A stretch of 42,804 nt of DNA from Leyella stercorea (GTDB lineage: Bacteria; Bacteroidota; Bacteroidia; Bacteroidales; Bacteroidaceae): contig NZ_JAHQUY010000022.1 in the NCBI RefSeq assembly GCF_019052365.1, positions 1 through 42,804 of the forward strand, written 5' to 3'. Below, in pieces: positions 33,641 through 41,349 of the stretch. The first letter of the stretch is position 1; every line of letters begins with the position of its first letter. The notes under the pieces are model-generated. The model did no database searches. It was not told where the DNA came from and was given only the letters and a program-made list of their open reading frames with translations. The position numbers and the translations under genes are program-made.

Positions 33641-33676
33641 AATATGAATTATGAATTTTGATTTTTGAATTTTGAA

Positions 33677-34357
33677 TTAGCAGCAGAGGCTCGGTGCGCA
33701 ACCAAGGGCGAACAATACTACTACTACGAGGAAGCCGAGGACGAGCAGGGTTGAGTAAACCTGGCTGATCACCTTCCAACGGTTGAACCATACCTTGCCG
33801 TTCCAGCCGAATGTCTGCATTGCGCTCCAGATACCATGTGAGAGGTGGAACCAGAGGGCTACGAGCCATACGATGTAGAGCACTACGAATACTGGGTTCT
33901 GGAAGGTCTCCTTGATCCACTCGAAACCGTCTGCCGGACCATGGATGCCCTCGAAACCGAGAAGCTCTGCGAACATCATGTTGTACCAGAAGTTGAAGAG
34001 GTGGAGCAACAGACCGAGCACTACGATGATACCCAGAACGAGCATGTTCTGCGATGCCCACTCAACGCTCTTAGGCTTTGCTGTAACCTCGTAACGAGAA
34101 TTGCCACGGGCTGCGCGGTTCTGCATCGTGAGCCAGAAGGCGTAAACGAAGTGGAGAACGCAGAGGGCTGCAAGACCGATTGTTGCTACTACGGCATACC
34201 AGTTGGCGCCAAGGAACTCACAAATCATGTTGTAACCTTCTCCTGAGAAGAGAGCGACAACATTCATTGACATGTGGAATGTCAGGAATAGAACAAGTGC
34301 GACGCCGGTGATGGCCATCACTACCTTTCTACCGATTGATGAATTGATTAACCACAT
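33677..34357 (-). CDS. frdC: Fumarate reductase / succinate dehydrogenase cytochrome b subunit
   Basis: The protein has 226 residues when started at the ATG whose complement is at 34355-34357 (MWLINSSIGRKVVMAITG). The open frame extends 20 codons upstream, but those codons are not family-like. About five hydrophobic helices are seen. Histidines likely to bind the two b-type hemes lie in FLTFHMSMN, LCVLHFVYAF, LLLHLFNFWYN and LWFHLSHGIWSAMQTFG. It anchors frdA/frdB and exchanges electrons with menaquinol. It is the first gene of the operon; frdA follows after 36 bases. The promoter is at 34544-34574. Confidence 0.92.
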   Translation of the reverse strand: MWLINSSIGRKVVMAITGVALVLFLTFHMSMNVVALFSGEGYNMICEFLGANWYAVVATIGLAALCVLHFVYAFWLTMQNRAARGNSRYEVTAKPKSVEWASQNMLVLGIIVVLGLLLHLFNFWYNMMFAELLGFEGIHGPADGFEWIKETFQNPVFVVLYIVWLVALWFHLSHGIWSAMQTFGWNGKVWFNRWKVISQVYSTLLVLGFLVVVVLFALGCAPSLCC

Positions 34358-34543
34358 AAATGATTTGAAATTTAAATTATTAAATGATAAAATTATTGAT
34401 ATTTTATGGTTCGTCAAAGGGGCGTTGCGGAGGGCTTTCCGTTAGTAGTCGTGGGGCGCTCGGAGGGGGTCTGCGTATAGTTTTTTAGGGTGTCTCTTCG
34501 CGCGTATACTATTTAATAGGTAGAGCCACATCGTTTCAAGTTG

Positions 34544-34574
34544 CAAAAATACTGAAAATTGATGATAAATCAAA
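34544..34574 (-). promoter_or_regulatory. Promoter of the frdCAB operon (TTTG-19-TATTTTTG)
   Basis: TATTTTTG on the minus strand (plus 34544-34551) lies 19 bases from TTTG (plus 34571-34574). The leader of about 180 bases before frdC is long and could carry regulation. Confidence 0.7.
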
Positions 34575-34605
34575 TTATTTCACATCAAAAATCGATTTTA
34601 TTTCT

Positions 34606-34613
34606 TAATTTTG
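34606..34613 (+). promoter_or_regulatory. Isolated -7-like element pointing into the repeat region
   Basis: TAATTTTG is found without a TTTG at the expected -33 position. If active, it would transcribe the 34690-35960 repeat cluster towards mnmG. Confidence 0.25.
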
Positions 34614-34706
34614 CGAACATAAAAGGATGCACGGCGTAAACCCACTGTGTATTGCAGCGCAATCTTCACGGTTTACTTCCTCACACCAAGTCGTCGGACA
34701 GCGGAC

Positions 34707-34801
34707 GGAATCCGATCGGGCGGCGGACGGAATCCGACCGGACGGCGGACGGAATCTGATCGGACGGCGAACGGTATCCGATCGGGCGGCGAACGGTATC
34801 C
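34707..34801 (-). repeat. 22-base tandem array, four full units and a partial
   Basis: Units start at 34707, 34729, 34751 and 34773, with a seven-base partial at 34795 and a degenerate partial before 34707. They are the reverse complement of the units at 432-576. The array abuts a left-version hairpin repeat at 34811. Confidence 0.9.
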
Positions 34802-34810
34802 AGCAGGGGG

Positions 34811-34942
34811 TGCAGCTGTCTCAGCTGCACCAACAAAGCAGACAGGCACGTTCGCTCGGTTGGTGCACTTCTTACTCGGTTGGTGCGCTTATTGTTCGGT
34901 TGGTGCACTTATTGTTCGGTTGGTGCACTTGAGACAAGTGCA
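34811..34942. repeat. Inverted hairpin pair with three 20-base partial units
   Basis: The left version lies at 34811-34829 and the right version at 34924-34942. Between them, 20-base units begin at 34858, 34878 and 34898 (GGTTGGTGCACTTCTTACTC and variants), and the right hairpin itself sits in the fourth period, starting at 34918. Confidence 0.9.
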
Positions 34943-35239
34943 CCCCCTAAGAGGCACCAACATCTGTGTAGATCTGTGAAATCTGTGGGACCACATCCCA
35001 AGCAAGAGTGAGTTCCATGGGAGCAGCTCAGGGGGTGCAGCAGTCTCAGCTGCACCAACAAAGCAGACAGGCACATTAGATCGGTTGGCGCACTTCTTAC
35101 TCGGTTGGTGCACTTGAGACAAGTGCACCCCCTAAGAGGCACCAACATCTGTGTAGATCTGTGAAATCCGTGGGACTCATCCTAAGCAAGAGTGAGTTCC
35201 GTGGGAGCTGCTATAGGGGGTGCAGCTGTCTCAGCTGCA
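34924..35239. repeat. About 185-base composite unit, tandemly duplicated
   Basis: The right hairpins at 34924 and 35109 and the left hairpins at 35036 and 35221 are each exactly 185 bases apart. The segment between a right and the next left copy (AAGAGGCACCAACATCTGTG... AAGCAAGAGTGAGTTCC) is nearly identical in both units. A third, partial version ends at 35772 and the beginning recurs after 35864. Confidence 0.85.
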
Positions 35240-35348
35240 CCAACCGAGCAAGCGGAGAGAGTATTCCCACAGAATACGCGGAACACACAGAACCGTCTGG
35301 CGGAGATGTGCCGCCCACAGATAGGCACAGATGCTCACAGATTAGGAA

Positions 35349-35370
35349 GGTATGGCATCCCTGTCATACC
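35349..35370. repeat. Hairpin of the GGCATnCC family
   Basis: GGTATGGCA pairs with TGTCATACC around TCCC, with one G/T pair. It shares its core with 35421-35444, 23335-23365 and 38763-38790. Confidence 0.6.
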
Positions 35371-35420
35371 CACGCCACCAACCGAGCAAACGACTAATAC
35401 GGGCAGTGCTAATCGTAGGA

Positions 35421-35444
35421 GGCTACGGCATTCCTGCCGTAGCC
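35421..35444. repeat. Hairpin of the GGCATnCC family
   Basis: GGCTACGGCA pairs perfectly with TGCCGTAGCC around TTCC. No T run follows, so it is not an obvious terminator. Confidence 0.7.
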
Positions 35445-35570
35445 ATAGCAACATGACATACAGTTCATCACGACAGCTTGCTATGCCTACGAAAAACATC
35501 TCCCACAGATTGCACAGAACTCACAGAAAGGCAGGGTGCGAAACTGCTCACAGAACCCACTCTTGCTGCG

Positions 35571-35591
35571 GCGGAGGCCGGAGACCTCCGC
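35571..35591. repeat. Dispersed hairpin GCGGAGG-CCGGAGA-CCTCCGC, copy 2
   Basis: Identical, including flanks, to 30668-30688, about 4.9 kb away on the other side of the frd operon. Confidence 0.85.
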
Positions 35592-35772
35592 TACTGACTA
35601 AGCGCACACAAAACTTCTGCGAATTCTGAATTCGGGGAGAAACACGCTCTAACATTCTGTGTAGATCCGATTCTGTGGGACTACATCCCAAGCAAGAGAT
35701 TCTGTGAATTCCGTGAATTCCGTGGGACTACATCCTAAGCAAGAGTGAGTTCCGTGGAGCTGCTATAGGGGG

Positions 35773-35864
35773 TGCAGCTGTCTCAGCTGCACCAACAAAG
35801 CAGACAGGCACATTCGCTCGGTTGGTGCACTTCTTACTCGGTTGGTGCACTTGAGACAAGTGCA
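35773..35864. repeat. Inverted hairpin pair upstream of mnmG
   Basis: The left version lies at 35773-35791 and the right version at 35846-35864, separated by 54 bases that include one partial 20-base unit. The mnmG start is 106 bases downstream. Confidence 0.9.
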
Positions 35865-35970
35865 CCCCCTAAGAGGCACCAACATCTGTGTAGATCTGTG
35901 AAATCCGTGGGAGAATATCCACAGCAGAAACATCCACAGCAAAAAACAACAGCAAACAACGCAACAATAT

Positions 35971-37842
35971 ATGATTTTGAAATACGACGTAATCGTCATC
36001 GGAGGCGGACACGCCGGATGCGAGGCGGCAGCAGCCGCAGCACGCATGGGCGCAAAGACATGCCTCGTGACGATGGACATGAACAAACTGGCGCAGATGA
36101 GCTGCAACCCCGCCGTCGGCGGAATAGCAAAAGGACAGATAGTGCGCGAGATTGACGCACTCGGCGGCAAGATGGGACTCGTCACCGACGCCACATCAAT
36201 ACAGTTCCGCATGCTCAACCGCGGAAAGGGACCGGCAGTATGGAGCCCGAGAGCGCAATGCGACCGCGGCAAGTTCATCTGGGAATGGCGCACACAACTC
36301 GACCACACCGACAACCTCGACATCTGGCAGGACGAAGCCTGCGAGCTGATCGTAGAGAACGGCGAGGCGGTGGGCGTAGAGACGGTGTGGGGCGTCACGC
36401 TCAGAGCAAAGGCAGTAGTGATAACAGCCGGAACATTCCTCAACGGACTCATGCACGTGGGCAAGCGTAAGGTGCCAGGAGGCAGATGCGCAGAGCCTGC
36501 GGTGCTCCACTTCACCGAGAGCATCACTCGACACGGCATAACAGCAGCACGAATGAAGACCGGCACACCGGTGCGCATCGACCGCCGCTCCGTTCACTTC
36601 GAGGATATGGAGGAGCAGCCGGGCGAGACCGACTATCACGGATTCTCTTATATGACGGCGCCAAGACATCTCGAACAGTTGCCCTGCTGGACGACATACA
36701 CCAATAAGGAGGTGCACGACACGCTGCGCGCAGCCATCGCCGACTCCCCACTCTACAACGGACAGATACAGTCTACCGGACCGCGCTACTGCCCGTCAAT
36801 CGAGACGAAGCTCATGACCTTCCCCGACAAGAACCAGCATCCGCTGTTCCTGGAGCCGGAGGGCGAGGACACAAACGAGATGTACCTTAATGGTTTCTCG
36901 TCGTCGATGCCGATGGAGGTGCAGCTCGAGGCGCTGAAGAAGATACCGGCGTTCCGCGACATACGCGTCTACCGACCGGGCTACGCCATAGAGTACGACT
37001 ACTTCGACCCTACACAACTGAAGCCGTCGTTGGAATCGAAGATCGTCAGCGGATTGTTCTTCGCCGGACAGGTGAACGGAACGACGGGCTACGAGGAGGC
37101 GGGCGGACAAGGACTGATGGCGGGCGTGAACGCAGCGCTCTATTGCGGCGGCTCCGACCCGTTCGTCCTGAAACGCGACGAGGCGTATATCGGCGTTCTC
37201 ATCGACGACCTCACCACTAAGGGCGTTGACGAACCGTACCGTATGTTCACCTCGCGCGCCGAGTACCGCATTCTGCTGCGCCAGGACAACGCCGACGCTC
37301 GTCTTACGGAGAAAGCGTACAATCTGGGCATAGCTTCGCGCGAACGCTACGACCACTGGCTGAAGAAGAAGACGGAGATAGAGCGCATCGTGCGCTACTG
37401 CGATCAGACGAACGTGAAACCGCGCGACATAAACGATGCACTCGAACGTTTCGGAACAACACCGATGCAGTTCGGCACCACTATATCGAACCTTGTAGCA
37501 CGACCGCAACTGAGCTTAGAGCAGCTTGCCTCGGCTATCCCTACCCTACAGGAGGCGCTGCAGACCAACGACGCACGACAGGCGGAGATAGTAGAAGCGG
37601 CGGAGATTCTGATAAAGTACAAGGGATACATCGAACGCGAACGACTCGTGGCTGAGAAGATGCACCGACTGGAGGACATACACATAAAGGGTCACTTCAA
37701 CTACGCAGAGCTACACGAGATTTCTACCGAAGGCAGACAGAAGCTAACTCGCATCAATCCCGAAACACTCGGACAGGCATCGCGCATCCCCGGCGTCTCG
37801 CCCAGCGACATCAACGTGCTCTTGGTGCTAATGAAACGATAA
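35971..37842 (+). CDS. mnmG: tRNA uridine-5-carboxymethylaminomethyl modification enzyme MnmG (GidA)
   Basis: The protein has 623 residues. The N-terminal FAD motif (DVIVIGGGHAGCEAAAAAARMGAKTCLVTM) is followed by hallmark stretches MSCNPAVGGIAKGQIVREIDALGG, VITAGTFLNGLMHVG and KTGTPVRIDRRSVHF. Further on come YCPSIETKLMTFPDKNQHPLFLEPEG, GLFFAGQVNGTTGYEEAGGQGLMAGVNAA and EYRILLRQDNADARLT. The C-terminal helical domain binds MnmE and tRNA (FNYAELHEISTEGRQKL). With MnmE it modifies wobble U34 in several tRNAs, using FAD and methylene-THF. It begins the run mnmG-apt-uvrC-dtd-MazG-like-deoC. A parS-like site starts 11 bases after its stop. Confidence 0.97.
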   Translation: MILKYDVIVIGGGHAGCEAAAAAARMGAKTCLVTMDMNKLAQMSCNPAVGGIAKGQIVREIDALGGKMGLVTDATSIQFRMLNRGKGPAVWSPRAQCDRGKFIWEWRTQLDHTDNLDIWQDEACELIVENGEAVGVETVWGVTLRAKAVVITAGTFLNGLMHVGKRKVPGGRCAEPAVLHFTESITRHGITAARMKTGTPVRIDRRSVHFEDMEEQPGETDYHGFSYMTAPRHLEQLPCWTTYTNKEVHDTLRAAIADSPLYNGQIQSTGPRYCPSIETKLMTFPDKNQHPLFLEPEGEDTNEMYLNGFSSSMPMEVQLEALKKIPAFRDIRVYRPGYAIEYDYFDPTQLKPSLESKIVSGLFFAGQVNGTTGYEEAGGQGLMAGVNAALYCGGSDPFVLKRDEAYIGVLIDDLTTKGVDEPYRMFTSRAEYRILLRQDNADARLTEKAYNLGIASRERYDHWLKKKTEIERIVRYCDQTNVKPRDINDALERFGTTPMQFGTTISNLVARPQLSLEQLASAIPTLQEALQTNDARQAEIVEAAEILIKYKGYIERERLVAEKMHRLEDIHIKGHFNYAELHEISTEGRQKLTRINPETLGQASRIPGVSPSDINVLLVLMKR

Positions 37843-37852
37843 GAGTCGCTTC

Positions 37853-37866
37853 GTTTCACGTGAAAC
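37853..37866. other. parS-like ParB centromere site 1
   Basis: GTTTCACGTGAAAC is a perfect 14-base palindrome and matches the core of the widely conserved parS site TGTTnCACGTGAAACA (14 of the 15 specified positions plus N; the outermost base differs at both ends). It lies between mnmG and apt. ParB binding is inferred from the motif. Confidence 0.75.
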
Positions 37867-37901
37867 TATTGAATAAACAAACAACAATTAAATATCTGAA
37901 A

Positions 37902-38432
37902 ATGAACAACAAACTATTGCTTGACAATCTGCGTTGCATACCAGATTGGCCAAAGAAGGGAGTTAACTTCCGTGACGTCACTACTCTATTCAAGAACAAC
38001 GAGTGTCTGCAGGAAATCTGCGACGAGATGTACGATCTGTACAAGGACAAGGGCATCACCAAAATCGTAGGCATCGAGTCGCGCGGCTTCGTTATGTCGT
38101 CTGCTCTCGCCCTGCGTCTCGGCGCTGGCGTTGTACTCTGCCGCAAGCCGGGCAAGCTGCCTTGCGACACAGTACAGGAAAGCTACGCTAAGGAGTATGG
38201 CAAGGACACCATCGAGATTCACAAGGATGCTATCGGTGAAGACGACGTTATTTTGCTGCACGACGACCTCCTCGCCACAGGCGGAACCATGAAGGCTGCA
38301 TGCAACCTCGTTAAGAAGTTCCATCCGAAGAAGGTTTACGCCAACTTCATCATCGAACTCGTTAACGAAGGACTCAATGGTCGCGAAGGTTTCGACGAAG
38401 ACATCGAGATAACATCGCTCATCAAGATTTAA
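37902..38432 (+). CDS. apt: Adenine phosphoribosyltransferase
   Basis: The protein has 176 residues from ATG 37902, which matches the normal Apt length. An in-frame ATG at 37860 would start inside the parS palindrome. The PRPP-binding signature VILLHDDLLATGGTMKAACNLV (about residues 119-140) and the family motifs GVNFRDVTTLF, KIVGIESRGFVMSSALALRLG and GVVLCRKPGKLP are present. It converts adenine and PRPP to AMP in purine salvage in the cytosol. It sits between the two parS-like sites. Repeats separate it from uvrC. Confidence 0.95.
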   Translation: MNNKLLLDNLRCIPDWPKKGVNFRDVTTLFKNNECLQEICDEMYDLYKDKGITKIVGIESRGFVMSSALALRLGAGVVLCRKPGKLPCDTVQESYAKEYGKDTIEIHKDAIGEDDVILLHDDLLATGGTMKAACNLVKKFHPKKVYANFIIELVNEGLNGREGFDEDIEITSLIKI

Positions 38433-38493
38433 ACCCAAGGGATGCACTCTCTGAGAGCTGCGCCAACAAGCAAAACAGCACTCTAAAGGGGGG

Positions 38494-38722
38494 TGCAGCT
38501 GTCTCAGCTGCACCAACCAAACTATTAGAAACCTCCATTGATTGGTGCACTTTCTACTTGGTTGGTGCACTTGAGACAAGTGCACCCCCTGAGAGCTGCA
38601 CCAACAAGCAAAACAGCATTCTAAAGGGGGTGCAGCTGTCTCAGCTGCACCAACAAAGCAATATGTGAGCCCCTACTTGATTGGCGCACTCCTACTTGTT
38701 TGGTGCACTTGAGACAAGTGCA
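38494..38722. repeat. Two tandem inverted hairpin pairs
   Basis: Left copies lie at 38494-38512 and 38631-38649, right copies at 38566-38584 and 38704-38722. The pairs are 137-138 bases apart. Each carries one 20-base partial unit (for example 38540-38559) ahead of the right copy. Confidence 0.9.
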
Positions 38723-38762
38723 CCCCCTGAGAGCTGCACCAACAATACAAGAATACACTACT

Positions 38763-38791
38763 AAAGGCTATGGCATGCGCCATAGCCTTTT
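38763..38791 (+). terminator. Terminator between apt and uvrC
   Basis: A perfect 12-bp stem (38763-38774 with 38779-38790), ATGC loop and TTTT at the 3' side. It lies 331 bases beyond apt. Its core GGCATGC places it loosely in the GGCATnCC hairpin family. Confidence 0.7.
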
Positions 38792-38793
38792 AA

Positions 38794-38807
38794 GTTCCAC
38801 GTGAAAC
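38794..38807. other. parS-like ParB centromere site 2
   Basis: GTTCCACGTGAAAC, followed by A, agrees with TGTTnCACGTGAAACA at all specified positions except the first base. It is 941 bases from site 1 and 37 bases before the uvrC start. Confidence 0.72.
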
Positions 38808-38843
38808 AAAACAAAGCAAAACACTTAGTTTCAAGCAAGTTAT

Positions 38844-40673
38844 ATGACAAAGGAAGAAAACGAAAAGCGCATCGAACGGTTGAAGAACATCGTGCTTAAC
38901 ATGCCGGATAAACCTGGCAGCTACCAGTTCTACGATGCCGAACACACCATCATATATGTAGGCAAGGCGAAACGCTTGAAGCAGCGTGTGTCGAGCTATT
39001 TTCATAAAGAGGTGGACAGGTTCAAGACCAAGGTGCTTGTGTCGAAGATTGAGGACATAAGCTATACGGTGGTGAACACGGAGGAGGACGCCCTGCTCCT
39101 CGAAAACAGTCTTATAAAGAAGTACAACCCACGCTACAACGTGCTGCTGAAGGACGGCAAGACGTATCCGAGCATCTGCATCACGAACGAGTATCTGCCG
39201 CGTGTGTTCAAGACGCGACAGGTGAACAAGCGGTTCGGCACGTTCTTCGGTCCCTACTCTCACACAGGCAGCATGTTCGCCGTGCTCGAACTGATTCATA
39301 AACTCTACAAACCGCGCACATGCCGACAGATAATCACGAAGGAGGGCATCGAACAGGGCAAGTACAAGCCGTGCCTGGAGTATCACATTCACAACTGCAA
39401 GGCGCCGTGCTGCGGAAAGCAGTCGTTGGAGGACTATCAGGCGTCTATCGCTCAGGCTCGCGAGATTCTGAAAGGAAACACACGCGAGCTTTCTAAGCAT
39501 GTTTTCGAGCAGATGCAGCAGAAAGCCGCCGAACTGAAGTTTGAAGAGGCGGAAGAACTGAAGCAGAAGTACCTGCTTATAGAGAGTTTCTGCGCCAAGA
39601 GCGAAGTTGTGAGCCATACCATCGCCGACGTGGATGTGTTCACTATTGTGGACGACGAGGCTAACCGCACGGCGTTCATCAACTATATACACGTTAAGAA
39701 TGGCGCCGTAAACCAGAGTTTCACGTTCGAATACAAGCGCAAGCTCGATGAAACCGACCAGGAGTTGCTGCTTACTGCGATTCCAGAGATCAGGGAGAGG
39801 TTCAAGAGCAAGGCGAAGGAGATTATTGTGCCGTTCGAGATGGAGTGGACGCTGAACGATGCGCAGTTCTTCGTGCCGCAACGCGGCGACAAGAAACATC
39901 TGCTGGAGTTGGGCGAGATGAACTGCAAGCAGTATAAGTTCGATCGCTTGAAGCAGACCGAAAAGCTCAATCCAGAACAGAAGCAGACGCGCCTTATGAA
40001 GGAATTGCAGCAGAAACTGCAGCTCGAAAAACTGCCTTATCATATAGAATGCTTCGACAACTCGAACATATCGGGTACGGATGCAGTGGCTGGCTGCGTG
40101 GTGTTCAAGGGCATGAAACCGTCGAAGAAGGACTATCGCAAGTATAATATCAAGACCGTCGTGGGACCTGACGACTATGCTTCGATGCAGGAAGTGGTTA
40201 GACGCCGTTATTCGCGCATGATTGAGGAGAACGCTGCCCTGCCCGACCTGATTATTACCGACGGTGGATTGGGACAGATGAGTGTCGTGAGAGAGGTTGT
40301 GGAGGGCGAATTAGGGCTTAATATCCCTATCGCCGGACTCGCAAAGGACAATCGCCACCGCACCAACGAACTGCTCTACGGCAATCCGCCGCAGACCATC
40401 GCGCTGAAGACAAACTCCGAACTGTTCCATGTTCTGACGCAGATACAGGACGAGGTGCACCGCTATGCTATACAGTTCCACCGCGACAAGCGATCGAAGC
40501 ACGCCCTGCACAGCGAATTGGACGACATAAAGGGAATCGGTCCGGCAACACGCGACGCTCTTCTGAAGGCGTTCAAGAGCCTGAAACGCATACGTGAGGC
40601 AAGCGTGGAGGAGCTTACAGAAGTGATTGGCGCAGCAAAAGCAAAGCTTATAGCAGAGCATTTCGATAAATAA
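38844..40673 (+). CDS. uvrC: Excinuclease ABC subunit C
   Basis: The protein has 609 residues. The N-terminal GIY-YIG nuclease domain (PGSYQFYDAEHTIIYVGKAKRLKQRVSSYF, about 20-50) makes the 3' incision. A UVR motif (about 205-240; MQQKAAELKFEEAEELKQKYLLIE) contacts UvrB. The RNase H-like domain (IECFDNSNISGTDAVAGCVVF, and PDLIITDGGLGQM) makes the 5' incision. A C-terminal helix-hairpin-helix (LDDIKGIGPATRDALLKAF) binds DNA. It acts with UvrA and UvrB in nucleotide excision repair. Its own promoter is not visible; parS site 2 lies immediately upstream. Confidence 0.96.
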   Translation: MTKEENEKRIERLKNIVLNMPDKPGSYQFYDAEHTIIYVGKAKRLKQRVSSYFHKEVDRFKTKVLVSKIEDISYTVVNTEEDALLLENSLIKKYNPRYNVLLKDGKTYPSICITNEYLPRVFKTRQVNKRFGTFFGPYSHTGSMFAVLELIHKLYKPRTCRQIITKEGIEQGKYKPCLEYHIHNCKAPCCGKQSLEDYQASIAQAREILKGNTRELSKHVFEQMQQKAAELKFEEAEELKQKYLLIESFCAKSEVVSHTIADVDVFTIVDDEANRTAFINYIHVKNGAVNQSFTFEYKRKLDETDQELLLTAIPEIRERFKSKAKEIIVPFEMEWTLNDAQFFVPQRGDKKHLLELGEMNCKQYKFDRLKQTEKLNPEQKQTRLMKELQQKLQLEKLPYHIECFDNSNISGTDAVAGCVVFKGMKPSKKDYRKYNIKTVVGPDDYASMQEVVRRRYSRMIEENAALPDLIITDGGLGQMSVVREVVEGELGLNIPIAGLAKDNRHRTNELLYGNPPQTIALKTNSELFHVLTQIQDEVHRYAIQFHRDKRSKHALHSELDDIKGIGPATRDALLKAFKSLKRIREASVEELTEVIGAAKAKLIAEHFDK

Positions 40674-40704
40674 TTGCAGATTTCAAGTATTTGTATTAAC
40701 TTTG
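40674..40704 (+). promoter_or_regulatory. Promoter of dtd (TTG-20-TAACTTTG)
   Basis: TTG at 40674-40676 and TAACTTTG at 40697-40704 are separated by 20 bases. They sit directly after the uvrC stop and give a leader of about 70 bases before dtd. It can also serve the two genes that follow. Confidence 0.7.
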
Positions 40705-40782
40705 TAGAAGATAATTTCATAGTTTTGCAGAGCTGGAAACGCCCTGCGAACGATAACAATACTACCCTATCAGAGACAAGAA

Positions 40783-41235
40783 ATGAGAACAGTAATACAG
40801 CGCGTGCAGCACGCATCAGTAACCATTGACGGCAACATCAAATCATCTATCGGTAACGGACTCCTTCTGCTACTCGGCGTGGAGGAAGCCGACACGTCTG
40901 AGGACGTAGACTGGCTCGTGAAGAAGGTGGCAGCACTACGCATCTTCGACGACGAGAACGGCGTAATGAACCGTTCGCTCGTAGATGTGGAGGGCGAGGC
41001 GTTGGTGGTTAGCCAGTTTACGCTCTACGCTTCATACAAAAAGGGCAACCGACCATCATGGTTCCGCGCGGCTCGTCACGAGATATCCGTGCCGCTCTAC
41101 GAGGAATTCTGCCGCAAACTGAGCGATGCAATCGGCAAGCAGGTGGGAACGGGCGAATTTGGAGCAGACATGAAGGTAGAGCTTTTGAACGACGGACCAG
41201 TAACCATCTGCATGGACACGAAGAACAAGGAATAG
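40783..41235 (+). CDS. dtd: D-aminoacyl-tRNA deacylase
   Basis: The protein has 150 residues, the usual DTD length. Family motifs run through it: MRTVIQRVQHASVTIDG at the start, GLLLLLGVEEADT, MNRSLVDVEGEALVVSQFTLYAS (the SQFTL active-site block, about residues 77-86), GNRPSW and the NDGPVTI block (NxGPVT, about residues 137-142). It removes D-amino acids, and glycine from tRNA-Ala, from mischarged tRNAs. It lies downstream of its own promoter and 114 bases before the MazG-like gene. Confidence 0.95.
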   Translation: MRTVIQRVQHASVTIDGNIKSSIGNGLLLLLGVEEADTSEDVDWLVKKVAALRIFDDENGVMNRSLVDVEGEALVVSQFTLYASYKKGNRPSWFRAARHEISVPLYEEFCRKLSDAIGKQVGTGEFGADMKVELLNDGPVTICMDTKNKE

Positions 41236-41349
41236 GCTATTAAGAATTCCGTATTTGTTTCATCGCGACATTCGCCATTTTGCTTGTATATTCACTATAC
41301 ATGAAGCTTATGGGACAGTCGTTGGAGATATAACATCACATATAACGAT

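Larger units (their letters stand above)
34620..35970. other. Repeat cluster between frdC and mnmG
   Basis: About 1.35 kb without a gene. It contains a 22-base tandem array, seven hairpin repeats, 20-base partial units, a ~185-base composite repeat, decayed CACAGA/TCTGTG-rich stretches and other dispersed hairpins. All open frames across it are translated repeats. No clear promoter for mnmG is visible in its last 100 bases. Confidence 0.8.
38433..38843. other. Gap between apt and uvrC with two inverted hairpin pairs, terminator and parS site
   Basis: The 411 bases contain two hairpin-repeat pairs (38494-38584 and 38631-38722), a terminator (38763-38791), a second parS-like site (38794-38807) and 36 bases of uvrC leader. 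Short words GAGAGCTGC-CCAACAA, GCAAAACAGCA and CTAAAGGGGG repeat around each pair, so the two pairs are a tandem duplication of about 137 bases. Confidence 0.8.

Noticed and set aside
33633..34061. A 142-codon frame overlapping frdC
   Set aside because: It lies out of frame with the strongly supported cytochrome b gene and has an Arg/Pro-rich shadow translation.
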